Positions 1 to 5,154 of a stretch of DNA of 9,395 nt are shown here, in pieces (the stretch's first letter is position 1; every line of letters starts with the position of its first letter). The notes under the pieces are model-generated. The model worked only from the letters and a program-made list of their open reading frames with translations, was not told the origin of the DNA and did not search any database. The translations under genes were made by a program, and so were the position numbers. The stretch is from Thermoplasmatales archaeon (GTDB lineage Archaea; Thermoplasmatota; JASEFT01; JAUWIS01): the NCBI GenBank assembly GCA_030019485.1, contig JASEEW010000067.1, positions 1 through 9,395 of the forward strand, read 5' to 3'.

Positions 1-37
1 CAATATATTTAGGAAAAGATATATTAGTTCATTGGAG

Positions 38-76
38 GCAATTCATCCCAGCCCTAAAAGGTCTGGGATTTCTTGC
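38..76 (+). mobile_element. Probable right-end hairpin of an IS200/IS605-type element (remnant)
   Basis: An extended hairpin: GCAA (38-41) pairs with TTGC (73-76), then a symmetric TTC/TTC loop, then ATCCCAG (45-51) pairs with CTGGGAT (63-69), with a further CCT/AGG inside. The context GGCAATTCATCCC...GGGATTTCTTGC is the form I know from the 3' end of tnpB-carrying IS200/IS605 elements, where it lies just after tnpB and overlaps the guide RNA scaffold. No tnpB is visible here, so the gene would have to lie left of the window or be lost. The family assignment is from recognition of the pattern, not a search. Confidence 0.45.
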
Positions 77-180
77 TTAAGGGGTGTGAAAATAACAAAA
101 CCTAGCCCGGTTACTATTATCTAAAAATATGTCTTTAACAGAATAATTATTTTTTGAACCATGAAACCAACTAATTTTTA

Positions 181-245
181 TAGGAGGAGATATATCTGAC
201 TTCTTTGCACAGTGTGTTCACATACTGTGTAGGGCTTTCCTCCTA
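181..245 (+). other. Structured non-coding stretch: nested inverted repeats
   Basis: TAGGAGGA (181-188) is perfectly complementary to TCCTCCTA (238-245). Nested within it, CACAGTGTG (208-216) pairs with CATACTGTG (221-229) through nine pairs, including one G-U, around a TTCA loop. An RNA from here would fold into a two-part stem. It could be a terminal structure of a mobile element or a small RNA. I see no gene in 90-288 apart from this. Function unknown. Confidence 0.4.
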
Positions 246-288
246 CAAAAAAGGATAGCCCTCAATTATCAAAAAGAAAGGAGTTTAA

Positions 289-692
289 TACTTTATATAC
301 TATGAAAAACGCTTCCACACCGAAATAGTGAGCAGTATTACCTTACAGGATTGTCTTGATTATATGTATGATATGGTGACAACAAGAACATACAATGGTT
401 ATAAAAGAGAATTCGGGTGAAGAGTATGGTAAATTTTTGTGGTTATGAATTTGATCCAGCACCGGATGAATGGGATAGATTGTATGGTGTGGACTTTTAC
501 CTGAAAATAAATCAATACCATATTGGTATACAAGTCAAACCACAAACGTTTAATCAACCCTTTAGCGGCAGATATAAAGGTGCGGTGAGAAATCAACATA
601 GAAAATTTAAAAACGAGTAGGGTGGGCGTGTTTTTGTTGTTTACAAAGATGAAAAGGGCAATATAATTAACCATGAAATTTGTAAGGAATGA
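289..692 (+). pseudogene. Broken type II restriction endonuclease, MjaI-like (PD-(D/E)XK)
   Basis: Three pieces of one protein can be read. From 289 one frame gives a segment ending TYNGYKREFG before a TGA at 418-420. The neighbouring frame continues from about 417 with VDFYLKINQYHIGIQVKP, which has the D...QVK arrangement of a PD-(D/E)XK nuclease core. That frame meets a TAG at 618-620 and then resumes with GGRVFVVYKDEKGNIINHE until TGA at 690-692. The content and order recall the MjaI restriction endonuclease family (from memory, not a search). The pieces cover only the middle and C-terminal part of such an enzyme. A frameshift near 417 plus a nonsense codon, plausibly a former Tyr codon before GGRVF, make it a pseudogene. 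No cognate methyltransferase is visible. Confidence 0.55.
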
Positions 693-883
693 GCAAAAAA
701 GAAACATTTAAAATCCCTGAAAACAGTTGTTTTTTTGACCGATGATGAAAAAACTGTCTGAATTATGATGAGCCCTATGAGTGCTGAGGTCTTTCGAAAT
801 GGCATACTGTTTTTATCTTTTAGCTTTGAAACTGAATAAAATACCGAAAAACAATCCTATGGCAAAGGGTAGGAGGAGAGATA

Positions 884-1096
884 TTAACATGGGCACCGGA
901 CTAGGAGGGGGGTCCTCCTGCGGGACCGCCCCATCTTGCTGTCACATGCAAATATATGCTGAGTAATAAGATGCCTGATATAGTGGTCATGGTTTTCGGA
1001 AACTTTCTCAGAAACACGCCTGTAATGGATCCTATAAGAAAGAAAAAAAAACACAGCCCAGACGCCGAAATTTCCAACAAATATACTACTAATCAT
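884..1096 (-). CDS. Possible small membrane protein at the end of the operon
   Basis: This frame overlaps the stop of the DUF2240 gene, with ATG codons at 1105 and 1096. It encodes one hydrophobic segment (ISSIFVGNFGVWAVFFFLSY) followed by a basic/polar tail. The overlap would allow translational coupling, and a weak GTGA precedes the ATG at 1096. Against it: a nine-T run falls inside the frame, and the last 20 or so residues are only the antisense of the GC-rich hairpin. I recognise no family. It may equally be the untranslated end of the operon. Confidence 0.25.
   Translation of the reverse strand: MISSIFVGNFGVWAVFFFLSYRIHYRRVSEKVSENHDHYIRHLITQHIFACDSKMGRSRRRTPLLVRCPC
889..933. repeat. GC-rich hairpin
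   Basis: AGGAGG (903-908) and CCTCCT (914-919) form a perfect six-pair stem around a GGGGT loop. An alternative fold pairs the G-run and GGTCC with GGACC and CCCC around 907-932. An outer ATGGGC/GCC(C)CAT stem closes the whole block. GC content is far above the surrounding AT-rich DNA. It lies downstream of the minus-strand DUF2240 operon. A structural RNA, an element end or a termination structure are all possible. Confidence 0.4.
889..966 (+). CDS. Possible 25-aa Gly/Cys-rich micro-ORF
   Basis: An ATG at 889 follows a very strong Shine-Dalgarno-like stretch (AGGAGGAGA, 871-879) at a workable spacing and opens a 25-codon frame beginning MGTGLGGGSSCGTAPSCC and ending at TAA 964-966. The codons coincide with a GC-rich hairpin, so the apparent coding content may be a by-product of that structure. 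I know no protein family for it. The ribosome binding site is the only argument in favour. Confidence 0.15.
   Translation: MGTGLGGGSSCGTAPSCCHMQIYAE
1043..1051 (-). terminator. Poly-T tract after DUF2240 (possible archaeal terminator)
   Basis: On the minus strand a run of nine T lies about 40 bases after the DUF2240 stop codon. Archaeal RNA polymerase commonly stops at such T-runs without a hairpin. If it is used here, the short downstream frame is not a gene. Confidence 0.3.
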
Positions 1097-1562
1097 GGTG
1101 TTCACTTCTTTCTATAATTATTTTTTCAGCATCATCCAGGAATTTTGATACGTCAAGATTATGTTTTATCGCCAGGAGTAATGCAACAGCTTCTATCTCA
1201 ATGTTTAGTTCATCCTGGTATCTGTTAATTTCTGCAATAATGTTTTTTTTATCAATGCCTGTTTTTTCTGATACCTCGTTTACTATGCTCAAAAAAACAT
1301 CTGCTTTGTATTCCAGTATGTCTTTGCCGGGTTTGAAATCTGGCGGTATCTCAATTTTTTTGTAATCAAAGTTTGGTTTCAGGCCTTTTTCTGTTTTAAT
1401 AAGAAGTTTTGAGGACAGCGCTTTTTCAATGAGTTTGACAGATTCCTTTGGTGAGAACCAGTGCATATCCATGGATAGTGAAAGTGAAAATTCTTTTTCA
1501 GAAAGAACATCCCTGCCTTTTCTTCTGAACAGAAACGCGATTACCTGTTTAAGCTGACTCAT
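1089..1562 (-). CDS. DUF2240 family protein (archaeal, function unknown)
   Basis: A 157-residue soluble protein. The N-terminal third looks like a winged-helix-type module, helix-rich with a basic FRRKGRD near residues 12-18. It is followed by the motif WFSPKESVKLIEKAL (about 35-49) and LKPNFDYKKIEIPPDFKPGK (61-80), which I recognise as the signature of the archaeal DUF2240 family. The C-terminal half is helical. No catalytic residues are apparent and no activity is known to me for the family. Its start overlaps the end of the HisA-like gene by 14 bases, so the two are co-transcribed and probably translationally coupled. The acidic C-terminus ends normally at TAG. Family assignment is from motif memory. 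Confidence 0.75.
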   Translation of the reverse strand: MSQLKQVIAFLFRRKGRDVLSEKEFSLSLSMDMHWFSPKESVKLIEKALSSKLLIKTEKGLKPNFDYKKIEIPPDFKPGKDILEYKADVFLSIVNEVSEKTGIDKKNIIAEINRYQDELNIEIEAVALLLAIKHNLDVSKFLDDAEKIIIERSEHHD

Positions 1563-2328
1563 CTAATCCCTGGATGTCCAATAACATGCCTGTAGCACCT
1601 GCCGCCTCAAGCTTTTTAACCTCGTCCTTTTTCCCAAACACATAGGCTTCAACATTTTTCGGAAGTGTTTTTATCACCCAGTAATCCCTGCTTTCTATTA
1701 CAAATTTTTTTATACCGATTTCTTCTGCTTTGTTTGCAAAATATTCTGTACTCATCCCATGAATTCTGCTGTTTTTGCATTCCAAGTGCAGTAAACTCTG
1801 CATGTTACGGAATTTGCTCTGCAAATTCCTAACATCCTTGGAAAAGCCCATTTGGCTTTTCCAGAGGAACCGAAATTGTTTCGGTCGAGATATTACGGAA
1901 TTTTCCCTGAAAATTCCTAATATGCTAGGAAAAGTGCTTTGCACTTTTCCGTCGCATATTACGTTGAAATCTGTGTTGCAGAGTTTAAGCATAATGTTTT
2001 GGGATAAAGCGCAGATTTTTTTCAACTCATCCAGGTTTACAAGCACGCTGTTTAAAACAGCATACTCCGCTCCTGCCATAAGCACATCAACCATGTCTTC
2101 CGCAAATCTCACACCTGATTCCACCCAGAGATTTTTTTCTTTTGACATTTCCTGAATGAGATTTATCTGCGGCCTGTTTTTTATTAAACCATTGATGTCG
2201 ATAACATAAAATGTTTCATACTTTGATGATTCAACGGTTTTAACAGCATTTCCAAGTTTTTTGTACCTGCTGCCTTCTGCAGAAACCACATTGCCGTTCA
2301 ACACAGGGATGAATGGTATAATTTTGAT
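1549..2328 (-). CDS. HisA/HisF-like TIM-barrel protein carrying an inserted palindromic array
   Basis: It resembles archaeal HisA/HisF-related (beta/alpha)8 proteins: a YVIDINGL strand, the phosphate-loop-like LWVESGVRFAEDM, AGAEYAVLNSVLV and LHLECKNSRIHG are the expected landmarks in order. The first in-frame conventional start is GTG at 2304, which gives 251 aa. However, the reading frame upstream continues the first beta-strand (KIIPFIPVLNGNVV, matching the HisA type KIIPVIDIKNG). A GGTGAT (2337-2332) sits three bases before an ATC codon at 2328, the same spacing used by the PRC-barrel and hicB genes, so I place the start there (259 aa). Catalytic Asp positions of HisA are replaced (Pro in strand 1, Glu in strand 5), so it is probably not an isomerase. 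About 53 residues (116-168 counting from the GTG) are encoded by a palindromic repeat array. It lies third in the cdc48 operon. Confidence 0.7.
   Translation of the reverse strand: MKIIPFIPVLNGNVVSAEGSRYKKLGNAVKTVESSKYETFYVIDINGLIKNRPQINLIQEMSKEKNLWVESGVRFAEDMVDVLMAGAEYAVLNSVLVNLDELKKICALSQNIMLKLCNTDFNVICDGKVQSTFPSILGIFRENSVISRPKQFRFLWKSQMGFSKDVRNLQSKFRNMQSLLHLECKNSRIHGMSTEYFANKAEEIGIKKFVIESRDYWVIKTLPKNVEAYVFGKKDEVKKLEAAGATGMLLDIQGLDESA
1802..1959 (-). repeat. Array of five hairpins inserted in the HisA-like gene
   Basis: Five adjoining palindromes fill this stretch: 1802-1835, 1836-1867, 1869-1885, 1890-1923 and 1920-1959. Inner stems are perfect: GGAATTTGC/GCAAATTCC, GGAAAAGCC/GGCTTTTCC, ACCGAAA/TTTCGGT, GGAATTTTC/GAAAATTCC and GGAAAAGTGC/GCACTTTTCC. 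Outer flanks pair too (ATGTTA/TAACAT, ATATTA/TAATAT, ATATGC/GCATAT). Read on the gene's strand it is two tandem copies of a two-hairpin unit with the small ACCGAAA hairpin between them. Borders are ATGCGACGGAA at the start and TTCCGTAACAT at the end, an imperfect terminal inverted repeat. The host frame has no stop through the array. Confidence 0.85.
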
Positions 2329-2407
2329 GATATCACCGCTCGTTTGATAAATGAATAAGGAGGAGAATAATCTGATGCCGGGTGTAGTATCCTGGAAATT
2401 AATCTGC

Positions 2408-2647
2408 TTATTTTAGCTCCATGACAACAACATCTTTTACAGATTTTATGCCTGAGAATGGAAGCACAAGTCTTCCCTCAGAGTCTGTTTTGAACAGTTT
2501 GGGGTCCACAGATTCAGTCGGCCTTATAAGCACGTGCTGCAGTCCACCGCTTTTTGTATCAACCACTATGCTGTCTATATCACCGAGTTCTTCCCCTTCA
2601 GTTGTCATTATTCTTTTTCCTTTCAACGATGTTGCAAACATCTTCAT
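2408..2647 (-). CDS. Small PRC-barrel domain protein
   Basis: A 79-residue protein consisting of a single PRC-barrel: MFATSLKGKRIMTTEGEELG, then DIDSIVVDTKSGGLQHVLIRP, ending in LPFSGIKSVKDVVVMEL. The EGEELGDIDSIVVD pattern is characteristic of stand-alone archaeal PRC-barrel proteins. Some members (CdpB in Haloferax) bind SepF in FtsZ-based cell division, while others are linked to RNA processing, so the exact role here is open. The start chosen is ATG at 2647, three bases after GGTGAT. A second Met two codons later is the alternative. The frame stays open further upstream into cdc48, but that extension is an overlap shadow. The gap to the cdc48 stop is only four bases, and the Shine-Dalgarno overlaps that stop, so the two are translated as a pair. 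Confidence 0.85.
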   Translation of the reverse strand: MKMFATSLKGKRIMTTEGEELGDIDSIVVDTKSGGLQHVLIRPTESVDPKLFKTDSEGRLVLPFSGIKSVKDVVVMELK

Positions 2648-2651
2648 GTTA

Positions 2652-4865
2652 TCACCTATACCCGATACCCATATCTTCTTTCTTCCTTTTAATAATTCCG
2701 CCTGCAAGCTCCTTTGCAATCCTGTCATAGTATTTCACGGTTTCATCAGTTACAGAAGCCCTGACAGACTCAATTGCTTTCTCAAAATGTTTTTTTGTCA
2801 CCGTTTTAGCATTCATGTCTTCCCTCAGTGATATGATTGCCGCCTCCCTGCATAAAGCCTCGATATCAGCACCAACATAGCCATCGGTTTTAGACACAAT
2901 CTCCTCCAGAGGTACATCCTTTAACGGCATGCCTTTCGTATGCACCTCCAGTATCTTGAGACGCGCAGCATTGTCAGGTACAGGTATCTGTATGAGCCTG
3001 TCAAACCTTCCAGCCCTGAGCAGCGCCCTGTCAAGTATGTCAGGCCTGTTTGTTGCGCCTATCACAACAACGTTTTCCAGTGCCTCCATGCCGTCCATTG
3101 AGGTAAGCAGCTGGTCCACCATCCTTTCACCAACCCTGGAATCGCCTGCGCCCCAGCCCCTCACTGGTGCTATGGCATCAAGCTCATCCAGGAACACGAT
3201 GGATGGCGCGGCCTGCTTTGCCTTCTTGAAAACCTCTCTGAGCGCCTTTTCAGATTCACCAACCCATTTTGATATTAACTCAGGTCCTTTTACTGAGATG
3301 AAGTTTGCCTCTGACTCTGTTGCCACAGCCTTGGCAAGCAGGGTTTTCCCTGTTCCAGGAGCACCAAACAGCAGTATGCCCTTTGGCGGTTTTATGCCCA
3401 GACGCTTGAACGACTCCGGGTTTTTCAACGGCCATTCAACAGCTTCTTTCAGTTTTTGTTTTACATCCTCAAGACCACCGACATCATCCCATTTCACATT
3501 AGGTGTTTCCATAAATACTTCCCTGAGAGCGGATGGCTCTATCCCTTTCAGCGCGTTTTTGAAGTCATCCATCGTGACCTCCATGCTCCCAAGAATTTCT
3601 GCAGGTATGGGTTTTTCCAGGTCAATATCAGGCAGGTATCTTCTCAGGGACTTCATTGCAGCCTCTCTCGCAAGCGCAGCAAGGTCAGCACCAACAAAAC
3701 CATGGGTGACATCTGCGAGATAATCTATGTCAAAATCTTTGCTTAAAGGCATGGACCTTGTATGCACCTGCAGTATTTCTTTTCTCCCGTTTCTGTCAGG
3801 TACGCCGATTATTATTTCCCTGTCAAACCTCCCAGGTCTTCTCAGTGCAGGGTCAACAGCATCAGGCCTGTTTGTTGCTGCTATAACAATAACCTTTCCC
3901 CTGCCCTTCAAACCATCCATTAACGTCAGCAGTTGCGCAACAACCCTTCTCTCAACCTCACCAGTAACCTCCTCCCTCTTTGGCGCAATGGAATCAATCT
4001 CATCAATGAAAACAATGGATGGAACATTTTTTTGTGCTTCCTCAAATGTGTTCCTGAGGTTTTCCTCAGACTGACCATAAAACTTTGACATAATCTCTGG
4101 TCCCAGGATGGAGTAAAAGTTTGCGCCGGATTCATTAGCCACAGCTTTTGCAATCAGGGTTTTCCCTGTTCCAGGGGGGCCGTGAAGCAAAACCCCTTTC
4201 GGGGGCTCTATGCCGAGCCTGTCAAACATCTCAGGATGCTTCAAAGGAAGTTCAATCATTTCTCTGACCTTTTGCAGTTCATTTTTTAAGCCACCGATGT
4301 CCTCATAGGTAATCTTTGAAATAATTTCTGCTTCCTTTACAGGCTCCTCCTTGACAATAATCTCTGTCTCCTCAATAATCTGCACTATACCTTTTGGCAC
4401 AGTGTTTGCGACCCTAAAAGGCAGTGAGTTTCCAAACAGCGCAATACCTGGTATAATGATGGAGTCCCCCTTTGCGGCAGGTCTTCTAATCATTCCCTTC
4501 TTCACAACATTCTCAATCCCGTGACCGAACTGAATTTTTTGGTACTCAGAGATAACAGGAGCCAGAATAATTTTCTCAGCAGGCTTCACGTCAGCCTTTT
4601 TTATTACTACCTTGTCTCCCAGTGATACATCTGCGTTGCCTCTGACAAGCCCGTCTATCCTTACCAGGGCTTTACCTTCATCCTCAGGCATTGCCCTCCA
4701 CACAATTGCTGCTGTTTCTTTTTTACCCAAAATTGATAAAATGTCACCTGTGGAGACGCCAATCTTGTTCCTGCTGAACCGGTCCATCCTTGCCCTGCCG
4801 TGTCCAACATCCTGCTGCAGTGCCTCTGCAACTTTCAATATAATTTTATTCTCAGACTCAGACAT
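2652..4865 (-). CDS. cdc48: Cdc48/VAT-type AAA+ ATPase (p97 homologue)
   Basis: A full-length 737-residue protein. Residues 1-90 form the double-psi-barrel half of the Cdc48 N domain and about 100-175 the second half. The D1 AAA module follows, with Walker A GPPGTGKT (229-236), Walker B IVFIDEID (284-291) and arginine-finger region ALRRPGRFDRE (340-350). The D2 module has Walker A GAPGTGKT (501-508), Walker B IVFLDELD (556-563) and ALLRAGRFDR (614-623). Pore loops are KFYGQSE in D1 and KWVGESE in D2. The enzyme unfolds proteins by ATP-driven threading and can feed the archaeal proteasome. The C-terminus ends GYR, close to the gate-opening HbYX motif but with Gly at the hydrophobic position. 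The start ATG has no Shine-Dalgarno, and a TATA-like box about 30 bases upstream points to a leaderless message. First gene of a four-gene operon. Confidence 0.97.
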   Translation of the reverse strand: MSESENKIILKVAEALQQDVGHGRARMDRFSRNKIGVSTGDILSILGKKETAAIVWRAMPEDEGKALVRIDGLVRGNADVSLGDKVVIKKADVKPAEKIILAPVISEYQKIQFGHGIENVVKKGMIRRPAAKGDSIIIPGIALFGNSLPFRVANTVPKGIVQIIEETEIIVKEEPVKEAEIISKITYEDIGGLKNELQKVREMIELPLKHPEMFDRLGIEPPKGVLLHGPPGTGKTLIAKAVANESGANFYSILGPEIMSKFYGQSEENLRNTFEEAQKNVPSIVFIDEIDSIAPKREEVTGEVERRVVAQLLTLMDGLKGRGKVIVIAATNRPDAVDPALRRPGRFDREIIIGVPDRNGRKEILQVHTRSMPLSKDFDIDYLADVTHGFVGADLAALAREAAMKSLRRYLPDIDLEKPIPAEILGSMEVTMDDFKNALKGIEPSALREVFMETPNVKWDDVGGLEDVKQKLKEAVEWPLKNPESFKRLGIKPPKGILLFGAPGTGKTLLAKAVATESEANFISVKGPELISKWVGESEKALREVFKKAKQAAPSIVFLDELDAIAPVRGWGAGDSRVGERMVDQLLTSMDGMEALENVVVIGATNRPDILDRALLRAGRFDRLIQIPVPDNAARLKILEVHTKGMPLKDVPLEEIVSKTDGYVGADIEALCREAAIISLREDMNAKTVTKKHFEKAIESVRASVTDETVKYYDRIAKELAGGIIKRKKEDMGIGYR

Positions 4866-4888
4866 TTTATGTAAATAATGTTTTTCAA

Positions 4889-4900
4889 GATATTAAAAAT
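4889..4900 (-). promoter_or_regulatory. TATA box for the cdc48 operon (leaderless)
   Basis: On the minus strand ATTTTTAATATC lies with its centre about 30 bases before the cdc48 ATG, and there is no Shine-Dalgarno before that ATG. This is the spacing expected if transcription starts at or next to the start codon. Confidence 0.45.
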
Positions 4901-4919
4901 TGTGGTTGTCTCAGGAAGG

Positions 4920-4928
4920 TTAATATTT
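4920..4928 (+). promoter_or_regulatory. TATA box of tRNA-Arg
   Basis: TTAATATTT lies with its centre about 26 bases before the first base of the tRNA. Between it and the tRNA is a 21-base dyad, ATAACAA (4930-4936) with TTGTTAT (4944-4950), ending exactly at the tRNA's 5' end. The dyad's meaning is unknown. Confidence 0.4.
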
Positions 4929-4950
4929 GATAACAACAATATTTTGTTAT

Positions 4951-5114
4951 GCCCGTATGGGGTAGCGGATTATCCTGGGAGCCTGCGGAGCTCCTGACCC
5001 GGGTTCAAACGGTAGTAGCAATGGGCTAGTAGTTAGAGGCTAGGGGGACGATGTTTTCCCCTAATCCCTGATTCCTAACTACTGACTACTATCCTGAAAG
5101 TCCCGGTACGGGCA
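4951..5114 (+). tRNA. tRNA-Arg(GCG) with an intron in the T loop
   Basis: Acceptor arms GCCCGTA (4951-4957) and TACGGGC (5107-5113) pair perfectly, with discriminator A5114. The anticodon stem GGAGC (4978-4982)/GCTCC (4990-4994) encloses loop CTGCGGA, anticodon GCG at 4985-4987 (Arg, CGC/CGU codons). The T stem is CCGGG (4999-5003) with CCCGG (5102-5106). The T loop begins TTCAAA and is then broken by 91 extra bases. Joining 5009 to 5101 gives TTCAAAT and a 73-nt tRNA with the archaeal consensus GGGTTCAAATCCC. The D arm has a weak 13-22 pair. No CCA is encoded. The intron's position between nucleotides 59 and 60 differs from the usual 37/38 site. Confidence 0.9.
5010..5100 (+). other. tRNA intron (position 59/60) with bulge-helix-bulge
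   Basis: Exon bases TTCA (5004-5007) pair with TGAA (5095-5098) at the intron's 3' end, forming the four-pair central helix. It is flanked by 3-nt bulges AAC (5008-5010) and AGT (5099-5101) on opposite strands. The outer helices are the T stem and the intron stem GGTAGTAG (5011-5018) with CTACTATC (5086-5093). Cutting after the second base of each bulge removes 5010-5100. Inside the intron, GTAGTTAG (5029-5036) pairs with CTAACTAC (5075-5082), and TAGGGG (5041-5046) with CCCCTA (5058-5063), so the intron folds into one long rod. No reading frame of note is inside it. Confidence 0.85.
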
Positions 5115-5121
5115 TCAAAAG

Positions 5122-5130
5122 TTATTTAAG
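5122..5130 (+). promoter_or_regulatory. TATA box for the 114-aa gene
   Basis: TTATTTAAG is centred about 29 bases before the ATG at 5155, and no clear Shine-Dalgarno precedes that ATG, which suggests a leaderless transcript starting next to the start codon. Confidence 0.45.
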
Positions 5131-5154
5131 GGAGATGCAACATACTTTACAGTG

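Noticed and set aside
618..620. TAG as a pyrrolysine codon
   Set aside because: The same gene also has a frameshift near 417, and no pyrrolysine genes are in the window. A nonsense mutation is simpler.
399..707. Minus-strand 102-aa frame over the restriction gene remnant
   Set aside because: The plus strand carries recognisable nuclease motifs. The minus frame is Phe/Ile-rich with no ribosome binding site.
871..960. SRP (7S) RNA
   Set aside because: CTAGGAGGGGGG resembles the start of an archaeal SRP RNA, but the conserved domain IV motif (GGTCAGG...AGCAGCC type) is not found downstream and there is a coding region close by.
781..966. Plus-strand 61-aa frame
   Set aside because: No ribosome binding site before its start, and its composition changes abruptly into the hairpin. 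Only the inner ATG at 889 has a good site.
1802..1959. CRISPR array
   Set aside because: Palindromes recur, but repeats are not identical, no spacers of constant length exist, and the stretch is inside a reading frame.
1775..2155. Plus-strand frame opposite the HisA-like gene
   Set aside because: Antisense shadow. Part of it is simply the other strand of the palindromic array, which is open in several frames because of its symmetry.
2929..3746. Long plus-strand open frames opposite cdc48 (also 2421-2831, 3727-4074 and 4612-4878)
   Set aside because: They are antisense to the conserved ATPase, Ser/Pro/Phe-rich as expected for complements of coding DNA, and lack ribosome binding sites.
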